Shown: positions 34,350-44,390, counted from the stretch's first letter. The stretch is 64,000 nucleotides of DNA from Albimonas marina (GCF_029223255.1 NZ_JARHUC010000003.1:434001-498000), one strand, 5' to 3'. The notes: a model not told the origin generated them from the sequence alone. Program-made: numbers and translations.

Positions 34350-34976
34350 ATGACGTTGCAGGTCATCGGCGCCGGCTTCGGGCGCACGGGCACGGATTCG
34401 ATGCGCGCCGCGCTCGACATGCTGGGCTTCGGGCCCTGCCACCACATGTTCGAGCTCAAGGACGGCTCCGAGCAGCAGCGCCTGTGGCGGGCGATGACGG
34501 CCTCGGACGCGCCGCCGGACTGGGGGTCGCTGCTGGGCGGCTACCGCGCCTGCGTGGACTGGCCCACCGCCGCCTGGTGGCCGGAACTGGTCGAGGCCTT
34601 CCCGCAGGCCAAGGTGGTGCTGACCTGGCGCAGCCCCGAAAGCTGGTGGGAGAGCTTCTCGAAGACGATCCTCCCCGTGCTCGTCCGCCTGCGCGACAGC
34701 GACCCCGACGCGGCCGGATACCGGGCCGTGGCCCTGCGCTCGCTGGGCGGGCGGTTCGAGGATCGGGCGCATTGCCTGGCGGCCTACGAGGCGAACGCGG
34801 CCGCGGTGAAGGCCGCGGTCCCGGCCGAGCGGCTGCTGGTCCACGGGCTGGGCGACGGCTGGGGGCCGCTGTGCGCCTTCCTGGGCGTGCCGGTCCCCGA
34901 CGCGCCCTATCCCCGCAGCAACGACGCCGCCGCCTTCCAGGCGCGCGTCGCCTCGCAGACCCCGGCGGAGCGGTGA
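34350..34976 (+). CDS. Sulfotransferase family protein
   Basis: A 208-aa P-loop protein of the bacterial/eukaryotic sulfotransferase family 4 type. The PAPS-binding loop is [16 protein letters not shown] at residues 7-22. The 3'-phosphate-binding region [15 protein letters not shown] lies near 90-104, and SWWESF-type sequence is typical of this family. The C-terminus ([20 protein letters not shown]) also matches. The acceptor is unknown. Cytoplasmic, monocistronic. Confidence 0.85.
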   Translation: MTLQVIGAGFGRTGTDSMRAALDMLGFGPCHHMFELKDGSEQQRLWRAMTASDAPPDWGSLLGGYRACVDWPTAAWWPELVEAFPQAKVVLTWRSPESWWESFSKTILPVLVRLRDSDPDAAGYRAVALRSLGGRFEDRAHCLAAYEANAAAVKAAVPAERLLVHGLGDGWGPLCAFLGVPVPDAPYPRSNDAAAFQARVASQTPAER

Positions 34977-34992
34977 GCGGCGCGCGCCGCGC

Positions 34993-36210
34993 TCACTTGC
35001 GGCGGCGCAGCAGGCGGTCGACCACGAAGGAGGAGCGGGGGGTGTAGACGTAGGCGGTCTTCTCGGTCGCGGTCGGGCGGGCGCGCATCCGCCAGAAGCC
35101 GACGGCCGCCAGCACCAGGTGCGCGACGGCGATGAAGACGAAGAGCGAGGACGGCCCCGCCGCCTCGATCAGCCGGGCGGAGAAGAGCGGCGCGAGGATC
35201 GCCCCGACCGCGTAGATGAAGAGCAGCGAGGCGTTGAGCTCCACCGCCTCGGCCGGGCCTGCGAAGTCGTTCGCATGGGCGGAGCTGACCGAGTAGATCG
35301 GGTAGCTCACCAGCCCGAAGACCAGCGCGCCCCCGTAGATCGCGGCCGGAGAGGCGCCGCCGATCCAGGCCACGCCGATGCACACCGCCATCGCCGCCAC
35401 CGACAGCCACACCAGCACCCAGCGCCGGTCGTGCTTGTCCGCGAGCCAGCCCACCGGCGCCTGCGCCAGCGCCCCGCCGAGAATGGCCGCCGACAGGAAC
35501 AGCGCGATGCCCCGCGCGTCCAGCCCGACCTCGAGCCCGTAGAGCGGGCCGACCATGCGGAAGGCCGGCATGGTGATCCCCGCGACGAAGACCCCGGCCG
35601 CGCCCAGCGGCGACAGGCGCAGGGTCTTGAGGGGGCGCAGGCGGGGGGGCGTCTCGGGCCGCTCGGGCTCGGGCGCGCTGGTCAGGGTCAGGGGGACCAG
35701 GCACAGGCAGCACAGCATCGCGACGATGTTGTAGCTCACGAAGGTCGCGGGCGGCAGGAACGAGATCATCGCCTGCGCCGCCAGCGCCGCGCCGAGGTCG
35801 ACGACCCGGTAGACGCCGATCACCCGGCCGCGGGTGTCGTTGGTGACCCGCGCCTGCAGCCAGCCCTCGATCACGGTGGCCGAGCCGGCGACGGCGAAGC
35901 CGGTCAGCATGCGCAGCACCGCCCAGAACCACGGCTCGTGCCACAGCGGGTGGGCCAGCGCGCCGATGGCGCCCGAGGCCGCGAAGGCCGCGAAGACGCG
36001 CACGTGGCCGATGGTGCCGGTCATCTGCGGGGCCAGCCAGCAGCCCACGAAGAAGCCCACGAAATGGGCGGAGCCGAGCATGCCGATCTCGGCCGCCGAG
36101 AAGCCCAGCTTCGCCCCCGACAGCGCGTCCAGCGGCGCGAGGGATCCCGAGCCCAGCTGCACGAGCGCCACCGACATCAGCAGGGCGGCGAAGGAGATGA
36201 TCAGGCGCAT
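34993..36210 (-). CDS. Major facilitator superfamily transporter
   Basis: A 405-aa inner-membrane protein with twelve predicted transmembrane helices. The MFS loop between helices 2 and 3 is weak (APQMTGTIGHVRVF), but RMLTGFAVAGSATVIEGWL in helix 4 and GWLADKHDRRWVL in the second half are typical. It resembles the YcaD/UMF2 group of uncharacterised transporters. Substrate unknown. The C-terminus ends in a basic tail RRRK. Confidence 0.88.
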   Translation of the reverse strand: MRLIISFAALLMSVALVQLGSGSLAPLDALSGAKLGFSAAEIGMLGSAHFVGFFVGCWLAPQMTGTIGHVRVFAAFAASGAIGALAHPLWHEPWFWAVLRMLTGFAVAGSATVIEGWLQARVTNDTRGRVIGVYRVVDLGAALAAQAMISFLPPATFVSYNIVAMLCCLCLVPLTLTSAPEPERPETPPRLRPLKTLRLSPLGAAGVFVAGITMPAFRMVGPLYGLEVGLDARGIALFLSAAILGGALAQAPVGWLADKHDRRWVLVWLSVAAMAVCIGVAWIGGASPAAIYGGALVFGLVSYPIYSVSSAHANDFAGPAEAVELNASLLFIYAVGAILAPLFSARLIEAAGPSSLFVFIAVAHLVLAAVGFWRMRARPTATEKTAYVYTPRSSFVVDRLLRRRK

Positions 36211-37101
36211 GGGACGGGCTTCGGGCGGGATGGGGTCGGGGCCGACGGAGATCCGGCGGAGCGTGGGCGGGGCGGGCGAAGCGGCCCGCGGGGCCGGCGC
36301 GGCGGCCGCCCCTCATTCCCCTTGCCCCGATCCCGCGCCCGGGTCGAGAGCGAAGCGCCGGGCGATCGCGGAAAATGCAGGCGACCGGGCGCGAGGGGGC
36401 GGCCGGCGGAGGCCTGGGGGGAGGATGTGGAGAGAAGAAAAGTCGTCCTCCGGGGCCGCGGGGGCGAGGGAGGCGCGCCAGGCCGCGCCCCGGAGGACCA
36501 GCGGCGCTGACCGGCGCCGCCTCGGGTCGGGTCCGTCCCGGGACCTCGTCCTTGCCCCGCGCCCGGGGGAAGGGAGGAGGTCCCGGTCCGACATCCGGCG
36601 CGCCTACGAGGGACAGAAGCGCGCGGGACCGCCGGCGGAGGGCCGGCTCTGACGAAGGTCGGCGCGGCGTTCCGGGCAGGGACTGGCGCGTCGATTCCGT
36701 AGGGACGACTCATGTTTCGCACGGGCCGCGTGATCGGAGCGTGACCGAACGGGCCTCTCGTGCATTTTTCGTCACGCAGGCGGGCCGAGCCCGGCCCGGA
36801 ACCCGGCGGGAGGGGACCTCGTCGGCCCTCCTCGCACGCCGCCCGGACCCTCTCCGGCGAGCAGGCGAAGGCGAGGGGGCGGCGACGGTCGCGCCCCTCC
36901 CGGCGGCGCGCCTCGGAGGGGCAGGGAGGGGCCCCTCCCTTGGCCGCATTGCTCCCGCCCCCCGCCGCTGGTATCCAGCGCGCGCTCCGCTCCCGGCCGG
37001 CGGCCCCCGCGCCGTCCTGCGCCGGGAGGGGGCGAGCAAGATCCCGCGCTCCGGGTCCCGCCACCCGGCGCCGGACGCCCGAACCTCAGACGGGAGCGCC
37101 C
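36211..37101. other. Long intergenic region without a convincing gene
   Basis: 891 bases between the divergent MFS and ABC exporter genes. Several open frames cross it on both strands, but all encode Arg/Pro/Gly-rich sequence of the kind expected from antisense or non-coding GC-rich DNA. A small AT-richer patch near 36700-36775 may be promoter DNA. I see no RNA-like hairpin with a T-run. Confidence 0.5.
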
Positions 37102-38877
37102 GTGGCCGACGCGAACGACACCAAGGACCGCCCGCGCTCGCGCTCGGTCGGAAGCCTCCGCCGGCTGGCGCCGCTGCTCGCGCCCTATCGCCTGATCGCC
37201 TGGGGCGCGCTGGCGATGCTGCTGACCACGACCGTGCTGAACCTGATCCTGCCCATCGCGGCGGGGCGGGTGGTCGACGGCTTCCGGGCCGAGCGCATCG
37301 AGCTGATGGACTATTACTTCCTCTCGGCGCTGGGCATCGCGGGCTGTCTCGCGATCTCGACCGCCGCGCGCTACTACCTGGTGACCCGGCTGGGGGAGCG
37401 GGTGGTCGCCGACGTGCGCCGCATCGTCTACGACCGCGTCATCGCCATGAGCCCCGCCTTCTACGAACGCCTGATGACGGGCGAGGTGCTCAGCCGCCTG
37501 AACGCCGACACCACGCTGCTGCTGTCGGTGATCTCGTCCTCGGTCTCGGTCGCGTTGCGCAACTCGCTGCTGCTGGTCGGCGGGCTGGGGCTGATGTTCT
37601 GGACCTCGCCGAAGCTGACCGCCTACGCGCTGCTGATCGTGCCGCTGGTGGTGATCCCGATCCTGACCTTCGGGCGCAAGGTGCGGCGCCTGTCGAAGCT
37701 GAACCAGCAGGCGCTGGCCGACAGCTCGGCCCGCGCCTCCGAGACGCTGCTCGCCGCCCAGACGGTGCAGGCCTACACCGCCGAGGACGAGAGCCGGCGC
37801 CTCTACGGCGGGCTGGTGGAGCAGAGCTTCGAGGCCGCCCGCCAGCGCATCTTCGCGCGCGCCATCCTGACCGCGGCGGTGATCTTCCTGGTGTTCTCGG
37901 CCGTCGTGGGCGTGCTGTGGATCGGCGCGGCCGACCTGCGCGACGGGCTGATGTCGGCGGGCGAGCTGGTGCAGTTCCTGATCTACGCGGGCCTGGTGGC
38001 CGGCGCGACCGGCTCCCTGTCCGAGATCTGGGGCGAGCTGCAGCGCGCCGCCGGCGCGACCGAGCGGCTGCTGGAGCTGATGGACGCCGAGGATCCGATC
38101 CCCCAGCCCGCCGCCCCGATCCCCGCGCCCAGCCCCGCGGCGGGGGAGATCGTCTTCGACGACGTCAGCTTCCGCTACCCCTCGCGGCCCGAGCGCTCGG
38201 CCCTCGACCACGTCTCCTTCACCGTGAAGCCGGGCGAGACGGTGGCGCTGGTCGGCCCCTCGGGCGCGGGCAAGACCACGGTCTTCCAGCTGCTGCTGCG
38301 CTTCTACGATCCCGAGAGCGGGGAGATCCGCATCGACGGCGCCGCCGCCCAGAAGATGACCCGCCAAGACCTGCGCCGCATCTTCTCGGTGGTCAGCCAG
38401 GATCCGGCGATCTTCGCCGACACGGTGGCGGGCAACATCGCCTTCGGCGCCCCCCACGCCACCCCCGAGGCGATCGAGGCCGCCGCCCGCGCCGCCGCCG
38501 CGCACGAGTTCATCACCGACCTGCCGCAGGGCTACGAGACCTATGTGGGCGAACGGGGGGTGATGCTGTCGGGCGGGCAGAAGCAGCGGCTCGCCATCGC
38601 CCGCGCGATCCTGCGCGACGCGCCGGTGCTGCTGCTGGACGAGGCGACCTCGGCGCTGGACGCGGAATCCGAGCGCCTGGTGCAGGAGGCCGTGGCTCGC
38701 CTGTCGGAGAGCCGCACGACCCTGGTCGTGGCCCACCGCCTGGCGACCGTGAAGCGCGCCGACCGGATCCTGGTGCTCGACCACGGGACCATCGTGGCCG
38801 AGGGCACCCATGCCGAGCTCGCGGCCTCCGACGGGCTCTACGCCCGGCTCGCGCGGCTGCAGTTCGCCCCGGACTGA
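37102..38877 (+). CDS. ABC exporter, fused transmembrane and ATPase domains (MsbA-like)
   Basis: A 591-aa half-transporter expected to act as a homodimer in the inner membrane. Six transmembrane helices span residues 20-310. The ATPase domain has Walker A GPSGAGKTT at 385-393, signature LSGGQKQRL from 489 and Walker B VLLLDEATSALD, ending with AHRLATVKRADRI. It resembles the multidrug/lipid A exporter group. I chose the GTG at 37102 (VADANDTKD), with GGAG 7 bases upstream. A longer frame from 36760 would add 114 Arg/Pro-rich residues unlike any exporter. Substrate unknown. Confidence 0.9.
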   Translation: MADANDTKDRPRSRSVGSLRRLAPLLAPYRLIAWGALAMLLTTTVLNLILPIAAGRVVDGFRAERIELMDYYFLSALGIAGCLAISTAARYYLVTRLGERVVADVRRIVYDRVIAMSPAFYERLMTGEVLSRLNADTTLLLSVISSSVSVALRNSLLLVGGLGLMFWTSPKLTAYALLIVPLVVIPILTFGRKVRRLSKLNQQALADSSARASETLLAAQTVQAYTAEDESRRLYGGLVEQSFEAARQRIFARAILTAAVIFLVFSAVVGVLWIGAADLRDGLMSAGELVQFLIYAGLVAGATGSLSEIWGELQRAAGATERLLELMDAEDPIPQPAAPIPAPSPAAGEIVFDDVSFRYPSRPERSALDHVSFTVKPGETVALVGPSGAGKTTVFQLLLRFYDPESGEIRIDGAAAQKMTRQDLRRIFSVVSQDPAIFADTVAGNIAFGAPHATPEAIEAAARAAAAHEFITDLPQGYETYVGERGVMLSGGQKQRLAIARAILRDAPVLLLDEATSALDAESERLVQEAVARLSESRTTLVVAHRLATVKRADRILVLDHGTIVAEGTHAELAASDGLYARLARLQFAPD

Positions 38878-39077
38878 GTGCGCGCCGACGCCGATGTGAT
38901 CGCCCCCGCGCTCTCCCGCCGCGTGAAAACCATCGAGCCGGCGCGCAATCGAGGCTAGTCTCCGCGGAGGAGGCCGGCGAAGCTTCCGTTTACGTCAGGT
39001 TCGACTTGCGCCGCGACGACCGCGCGGCCAAGTGATGGACCAATCATGTGGATCGGCAGTCTCAGGGAGGAGACGGG

Positions 39078-41000
39078 ATGGTCAGCGAGAGCGGCGCGTT
39101 CGCGACGGTGCAGGACAAGGCGCGGTGGGAGGAGGTGCCCCTGTCCGAACGCTGGAGCGCCAGGAGCGTCTACGAGCAGGTCTCGCAGACCGCCTCGAAG
39201 CACCCCCGCCGCCCGGCCGTGAGCTTCCAGATCACCTCGGGCCCCACCGACAAGGCGGTGACGATGAACTGGGCCGAGGTGCGCGCCCAGTCCGCGCAGC
39301 TCGCGAACCTGCTGCGCGAGCTGGGGGTGAACGAGGGCGACTCTGTCGCCTACCTGCTGCCCAACTGCACCGAGGCCGCGATCACGCTGGTCGCCGGCGC
39401 GACCGCGGGCAAGGTCTGCCCGCTGAACCCGCTGCTCGACGCCGAGAGCCTGGGCGGCCTGCTGCGCGAGCTCGACGCCAAGGTGCTGGTCACGCTCGCC
39501 CCGTTCCCCAAGTCGGACGTGGCCGAGAAGGCCTCCGCCGCGGTGGCGCTGGCGCCGAACGTGAAGGCGGTGCTCGAGGTCGACCTGAAGCGCTATCTTT
39601 CGCCGCCGCTGAGCTGGATCGTGCCGCTGATCCGGCCCAAGCGCGCCGGCGGGCACAAGGCCCGGGTGCTGGATTTCCACTCCGAGATCGCCAAGCGCTC
39701 GGCCGAGCTGACCTTCGCCGAATCCGGCGATCCGGCCTCCATCGGGGCCTGCTTCCACACCGGCGGCACCACCGGGATGCCCAAGGTCGCGCAGCACGCG
39801 CATGAGGGGATGCTCTACAACGGCTGGTGCTCGGCCTCGATGCTGGTGCGCGAGACCGACGTGCTGCTGTGCCCGCTGCCGATGTTCCACGTCTTCGCGG
39901 CCTATCCGATCTGGATGGCCTGCATCATGTCGGGCGCGCACATGGTGATGCCCACGCCCGCGGGCTATCGCGGCGACGGCGTCTTCGACAATTTCTGGAA
40001 GCTGGTCGAGCGCTGGAAGGCCACGCTGATGATCGTGGTGCCCACGGCCGCCGGCGCGCTGATGCAGCGGCCGGTGAACGCGGACGTCTCCTCGGTCACC
40101 TACGCGCTCTGCGGCTCCTCCCCCCTGCCGCGGGGGCTCTTCGACAAGTTCGAGGAGGCGACGGGCGTGAAGATCCTGGAGGGCTACGGGATGACCGAGG
40201 CGACCTGCCTCGTCTCCTGCAACCCCAAGGACGGGGAGCGCAAGGTGGGCTCGGTCGGGCTCTCCTTCCCCTACACCGAGGTGCGGATCCTGCATTTCGA
40301 CGCCGCGGGGAACGTGACCAAGGACTGCGCGACCGACGAGATCGGGGAGATCTGCGTCTCCAACCCCGGCGTGCGTCCGGGGCAGACGTATCTCGAGGCC
40401 GCGCGCAACGTCGGGCTGTTCGCCGACGAGAAGTGGCTGCGCACCGGCGACCTGGGCCGCGTCGACGCCGACGGCTACCTGTGGATCACCGGCCGCGCCA
40501 AGGACCTGATCATCCGCGGCGGCCACAACATCGACCCCGCCGAGATCGAGGAGGCGCTGGCCAAGCACCCCGCCGTCGCCTTCGTGGGCGCCATCGGCCA
40601 GCCCGACGCCCATTCCGGCGAGGTGCCCGCGGCCTATGTCGAGCTCGCGGCCGGCTCCAACGTGACGGTCGAGGAACTGCAGGAGTGGGCGATCGAGCAC
40701 GTGCACGAGCGCGCCGCCCATCCCCGCTACATCGAGCTGATGGACGAGATCCCCAAGACCGCGGTGGGCAAGATCTTCAAGCCCGACCTGCGCAAGAGCG
40801 CGATCCGGCGCATCCACGGCGAGACCCTGGCCGCGGCGGGCATCACCGCCACGATCCAGGTGATCGAGGACAAGAAGCTGGGCCTGGTCAGCGTGGTCAG
40901 CCCCGCCGAATCCGACGTGACCGAGGAGCGGGTGAAGGAGGTGCTGAGCGTCTTCCCCCAGCCCGTGCGCGTGGTCTCGGCCTCGCCCGCCATGACCTGA
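39078..41000 (+). CDS. Acyl-CoA synthetase (AMP-binding family)
   Basis: A 640-aa ANL-superfamily ligase that activates a carboxylic acid to acyl-AMP and then acyl-CoA. Motifs: phosphate loop HTGGTTGMPK around residue 228, LEGYGMTEATCLVS (adenine site) and the hinge WLRTGDLGRVDADGYLWITG, then KDLIIRGGHNIDPAEIE and the catalytic Lys in PKTAVGKIFKPDLR. The length and the LPNCTEAAITLVAGATAGKV segment suggest a medium/long-chain fatty acid or related substrate. It starts ATG at 39078 after GGGAGGAG. Confidence 0.92.
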   Translation: MVSESGAFATVQDKARWEEVPLSERWSARSVYEQVSQTASKHPRRPAVSFQITSGPTDKAVTMNWAEVRAQSAQLANLLRELGVNEGDSVAYLLPNCTEAAITLVAGATAGKVCPLNPLLDAESLGGLLRELDAKVLVTLAPFPKSDVAEKASAAVALAPNVKAVLEVDLKRYLSPPLSWIVPLIRPKRAGGHKARVLDFHSEIAKRSAELTFAESGDPASIGACFHTGGTTGMPKVAQHAHEGMLYNGWCSASMLVRETDVLLCPLPMFHVFAAYPIWMACIMSGAHMVMPTPAGYRGDGVFDNFWKLVERWKATLMIVVPTAAGALMQRPVNADVSSVTYALCGSSPLPRGLFDKFEEATGVKILEGYGMTEATCLVSCNPKDGERKVGSVGLSFPYTEVRILHFDAAGNVTKDCATDEIGEICVSNPGVRPGQTYLEAARNVGLFADEKWLRTGDLGRVDADGYLWITGRAKDLIIRGGHNIDPAEIEEALAKHPAVAFVGAIGQPDAHSGEVPAAYVELAAGSNVTVEELQEWAIEHVHERAAHPRYIELMDEIPKTAVGKIFKPDLRKSAIRRIHGETLAAAGITATIQVIEDKKLGLVSVVSPAESDVTEERVKEVLSVFPQPVRVVSASPAMT

Positions 41001-41023
41001 CGGCCGCGGATCGCGATTGCGGG

Positions 41024-41051
41024 CGGGCCGCCCCGGCGACGGGGCGGCCCG
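41024..41051. terminator. Terminator between convergent genes
   Basis: Perfect 11-bp stem CGGGCCGCCCC / GGGGCGGCCCG with loop GGCGAC and a T-rich tail TTCCGTTT on the plus strand, after the acyl-CoA synthetase and before the xerD stop. Confidence 0.75.
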
Positions 41052-41090
41052 TTCCGTTTCCGCCCGGCGGGCGCGCGGCCGCGGGGCGCC

Positions 41091-42008
41091 TCAGCCCTGC
41101 GCCAGGGGGTGGTGGGTCAGCACCAGCTCCTTCAGGCGCGCGTCGAGGACGTGGGTGTAGATCTCAGTGGTCGAGAGGTCCGCGTGGCCCAGCAGCTGCT
41201 GGATCGAGCGCAGGTCCGCCCCGTGCGCCAGCAGGTGCGTCGCGAAGGCGTGGCGCAGGGTGTGGGGGGAGACGCGGGCCGGGTCGATCCCCGCGCGCGC
41301 CGCCAGCGCCTGGATCAGCTGCCACATGCGCTGGCGGGTGACGTGGCCCGCCTTGCCCGGCGAGGGGAACAGGAAGGCCGAGCCCTTCCAGGCCGGCGTC
41401 GCGTCGCGCACCGACAGCCAGGCGGCCAGCATCCGCCGCGCGGGCGGCGAGAGGGGCACCATCCGCTCCCGCCCGCCCTTGCCGCGCACCAGCACCATGC
41501 GCGGATCGCCCCGCACCGCGGCGACGGGCAGGGAGACGAGCTCGCTGACCCGCAGGCCGGTGGCGTAGAGCAGCTCCATCAGGCAGGCGAGGCGCAGGGC
41601 GTCGCGTTTCGCCGCCTCCGTCTCCCGCGTCGGTTCGCGGGCGGCGGCGAGCAGCGCCTCGGCCTCCGCCTCGCTCAGCGTCTTGGGCAGGCGGCGGGAG
41701 GCGCCGGGGCCGGAGAGGCGCGCGGCGGGATCGTCCTCGCGCCAGCCTTCCGACAGCGAGAAGCGGTAGAACTGGCGCGCCGCCGACAGCCGCCGCGCCC
41801 GGGTCGCCTGGCCAAGGCCGCGGGCCTCGAGATCGACCATCCATGCCTCCAGCACCTCCCGACCGGCGTCGGGCCAGTCGGGGCCGGCGAATTCCGCCAG
41901 GTCCTGGAGGTCGCGCGCGTAGGCGGCGAGCGTGTTCGCCGCCGCCCCGCGCTCGGCCTGCAGCGCTTCGAGGAAGGCGCGCAGCGGCTCGCGGGGGCGG
42001 GCGGTCAT
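41091..42008 (-). CDS. xerD: Site-specific tyrosine recombinase XerD
   Basis: Resolves chromosome dimers at dif together with XerC; 305 aa. N-terminal SAM-like DNA-binding domain (FLEALQAERGAAANTLAAYA) and C-terminal catalytic domain. The first catalytic Arg is in LYATGLRVSELVSLP, the Lys in VRGKGGRERMVPL, then HTLRHAFATHLL and LGHADLSTTEIYTH with the nucleophilic Tyr. It starts two bases after the stop of a 44-aa membrane protein gene, so the two are coupled. Confidence 0.93.
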   Translation of the reverse strand: MTARPREPLRAFLEALQAERGAAANTLAAYARDLQDLAEFAGPDWPDAGREVLEAWMVDLEARGLGQATRARRLSAARQFYRFSLSEGWREDDPAARLSGPGASRRLPKTLSEAEAEALLAAAREPTRETEAAKRDALRLACLMELLYATGLRVSELVSLPVAAVRGDPRMVLVRGKGGRERMVPLSPPARRMLAAWLSVRDATPAWKGSAFLFPSPGKAGHVTRQRMWQLIQALAARAGIDPARVSPHTLRHAFATHLLAHGADLRSIQQLLGHADLSTTEIYTHVLDARLKELVLTHHPLAQG

Positions 42009-42010
42009 GC

Positions 42011-42145
42011 TCAGCCGTTGGGCGGGGGCGCGGGCACGGCGATCTCGCGCACCGGCGCCGGCAGATCCGCGATGGCCGCGTAGACGGCGAAACCCGCCGC
42101 CGCCAGCAGCACGAGGTAAAGAAGGTATCTGAAGACCACCGACAT
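42011..42145 (-). CDS. Small membrane protein upstream of xerD, 44 aa
   Basis: ATG at 42145 with GGAG 5 bases upstream. 44 codons: a short basic N-terminus (MSVVFRYLLYLVLLAAAGF), one transmembrane span, then a Pro-rich tail ending APPPNG. The stop is two bases from the xerD ATG (TGAGCATG). From memory, similar tiny hydrophobic proteins precede xerD in other Rhodobacterales, which supports it being real. Function unknown. Confidence 0.7.
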   Translation of the reverse strand: MSVVFRYLLYLVLLAAAGFAVYAAIADLPAPVREIAVPAPPPNG

Positions 42146-42414
42146 GCCTGCTCCGCCGGGCGCCGCCCGGATCCGCCTGTTGCGTCCGATTCGACCGCGC
42201 GGCGCGTCCTCCGGCAGGTCTTGTCGCCCGCCCCAGGGCCCGGGACGCGACCCTCTCGCGCTCCGGTCCGGCCGCGACGGTCAGCCGGCCCTTTGCGCCG
42301 CGCTCCGCGCTGACGTAAAGAGGCCCGGCTCCGCCTCGGCGCGCACTCTACAGGGCGCGCCCGGCCCCCGCAACGCGCCCGGCCGAACCGCGGCCGGGAC
42401 TGGACCCCGAGACG

Positions 42415-43053
42415 ATGACCACGCCCGAACCCATCTCCCGGCCGGACGCCGCCTCCGACCCCGCCTCCGACGATCGCGCGGACGCGGGCGTTGCCGGCGC
42501 GCCGACCTGGCGGCTGGCGAAGCCGGTGGTGCTGATCGGGCTGATGGGCGCGGGCAAGACCTCGGTCGGGCGGCGGCTGGCGGCGACCCTCGCCACCCCT
42601 TTCGTCGACAGCGACGAGGAGGTGGAGCGCGCCGCCCGCATGACCATCCCCGAGATCTTCGCCCAGTACGGCGAGCCGGAATTCCGCGACGGCGAGCGGC
42701 GGGTGATCTCCCGCCTGCTGGAGCGCGGCCCCCAGATCATCGCCACCGGCGGCGGGGCCTGGATGAACGCCCTGACCCGCGAGGCGATCCGCGAGCGGGG
42801 GGCGACGGTCTGCTGGCTGCGGGCCGAGCTCGACACGCTGCTGGGGCGGGTGATGAAGAAGGGCGGCGCCACGCGCCCCTTGCTCGCCACCGGCGACCCG
42901 CGCAAGACGCTGAGCGACCTGATGGCGGTGCGCTATCCCGTCTACGCCGAGGCCGACGTGACGGTGGACAGCCACGCCGGCGAGCGGCATGAGGCCGTCG
43001 TCGCGCGCATCCTCGAGGCGCTGGCCGCCCGGGGCGAGGCGCAACCGATCTGA
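42415..43053 (+). CDS. aroK: Shikimate kinase
   Basis: Phosphorylates shikimate at the 3-position in aromatic amino acid synthesis; 212 aa. A ~35-residue acidic N-terminal extension precedes the Walker A loop GLMGAGKTSVG. Then come the shikimate-binding Asp/Glu in FVDSDEEVE, FRDGERRV, GGGAWM, and the lid RPLLATGDPRKTL with its conserved Arg. It is followed by aroB 46 bases downstream, the classical aroK-aroB operon. Confidence 0.95.
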   Translation: MTTPEPISRPDAASDPASDDRADAGVAGAPTWRLAKPVVLIGLMGAGKTSVGRRLAATLATPFVDSDEEVERAARMTIPEIFAQYGEPEFRDGERRVISRLLERGPQIIATGGGAWMNALTREAIRERGATVCWLRAELDTLLGRVMKKGGATRPLLATGDPRKTLSDLMAVRYPVYAEADVTVDSHAGERHEAVVARILEALAARGEAQPI

Positions 43054-43099
43054 TCCCGGCGGGACCGGGACCCACGAACACAGGGCAGGGGACACCACC

Positions 43100-44218
43100 A
43101 TGCGGGAGACCGTGGACGTCGCGCTGGGCGAGCGCTCGTACAAGATCGAGATCGGCCCGGGCCTGATCGCGCGCGCGGGCGAGTTCATCGCCCCCCTGCT
43201 CCCGCGTCCGCGCGCCGTGGTCGTCACCGACGAGACCGTCGCCGCCCGCTGGCTGGAGCCGCTGCGCGAGGGGCTGGCCGCCTCGGGCGTCGAGATCGAG
43301 GCGCTGGCGCTGCCGCCGGGCGAGGCGACCAAGAACTGGGCGGACCTGGGCCGCACCGTCGAGTGGCTGCTGGCGCAGAAGGTCGAGCGGGCGGACCTGG
43401 TGATCGCGCTGGGCGGGGGCGTGATCGGCGACCTCGCGGGCTTCGCCGCCGCCATCCTGCGCCGGGGCGTGGGCTTCGTGCAGGTGCCGACCACGCTGCT
43501 CGCGCAGGTCGACAGCGCGGTGGGGGGCAAGACCGGCGTGAACTCGCCCCACGGCAAGAACCTGATCGGCGCCTTCCACCAGCCGCGCCTGGTGCTCGCC
43601 GACACCGACGCGCTGGAGACGCTGCCCGAGCGGGAGCTGCTGGCGGGCTACGCCGAGGTGGTGAAATACGGCCTGCTGGGCGACGCGGCCTTCTTCGAGT
43701 GGCTGGAGGCCGGCGGCGGCGCCGCGCTGGCCGCGGGCGACGTGGCCGCGCGGATCCGGGCCGTGCGCCGGTCGTGCGAGATGAAGGCCGAGATCGTCGC
43801 GCGCGACGAGACCGAGACCGGGGACCGCGCGCTCCTGAACCTGGGCCACACCTTCGGCCATGCGCTGGAGGCGGCGACGGGCTATTCCGCGCGCCTCCTG
43901 CACGGGGAGGGGGTCTCGATCGGCTGCCAGCTCGCCTTCGAGCTCTCGGCGCGCCTGGGCCTCTGCCCGCAGGAGACGCCCGGCCGGGTGGCCGCCCACT
44001 TCCGCGCCATGGGGATGCGCGCGGGGCTGGAGGACATCCCCGGCGAGCTGCCTGATTCGGACGGGCTGATCTCGCTCATGTCCCAGGACAAGAAAGTTAA
44101 GGCCGGCATACCGACCTTCATTCTCGCCCGGGAAATCGGCGATGCATTCGTGACCAGAAACGTTTCTCCGGAGGCGCTCCGCGATACGCTTGATGCGGGA
44201 TTGGAGCGCCGCAAGTGA
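43100..44218 (+). CDS. aroB: 3-Dehydroquinate synthase
   Basis: Second step of the shikimate pathway (DAHP to 3-dehydroquinate), NAD- and metal-dependent, cytoplasmic; 372 aa. NAD-binding GGGVIGDLAGFAAA, then QVPTTLLAQVDSAVGGKTGV, the metal Glu in YAEVVKYG, and the His ligands in LNLGHTFGHALE and LLHGEGVSIG. I chose the ATG at 43100, where the conserved MRETVDVALGERSY begins. Codon use near the 3' end (44090 onward) becomes noticeably AT-richer, running into an AT-rich intergenic region. Confidence 0.96.
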   Translation: MRETVDVALGERSYKIEIGPGLIARAGEFIAPLLPRPRAVVVTDETVAARWLEPLREGLAASGVEIEALALPPGEATKNWADLGRTVEWLLAQKVERADLVIALGGGVIGDLAGFAAAILRRGVGFVQVPTTLLAQVDSAVGGKTGVNSPHGKNLIGAFHQPRLVLADTDALETLPERELLAGYAEVVKYGLLGDAAFFEWLEAGGGAALAAGDVAARIRAVRRSCEMKAEIVARDETETGDRALLNLGHTFGHALEAATGYSARLLHGEGVSIGCQLAFELSARLGLCPQETPGRVAAHFRAMGMRAGLEDIPGELPDSDGLISLMSQDKKVKAGIPTFILAREIGDAFVTRNVSPEALRDTLDAGLERRK

Positions 44219-44277
44219 CGTTCGCGTTAGTTTCGCAGCGTATCGGAAAAACGTTTTAGCAGATCGCATTTTCCGAG

Positions 44278-44306
44278 TTGATCCGTATCGAAACACCCCC
44301 TATGTG
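44278..44306 (+). promoter_or_regulatory. Candidate sigma-70-type promoter for the first CTERM gene
   Basis: TTGATC (44278-44283), 17-base spacer, TATGTG (44301-44306), in an AT-rich gap 85 bases before the gene start. Confidence 0.5.
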
Positions 44307-44390
44307 GGGTCCCAGGCAGCCTGAACGCTGCATGAACGATCGAGGCCTGGGGACCGGCTCGATCTTCGCTGGGGTCGAAGGATCAAATAG

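Noticed and set aside
36201-37064. Possible minus-strand gene in the 36211-37101 gap
   Set aside because: Arg/Pro-rich translation, no ribosome-binding site, and it overlaps the start of the MFS gene.
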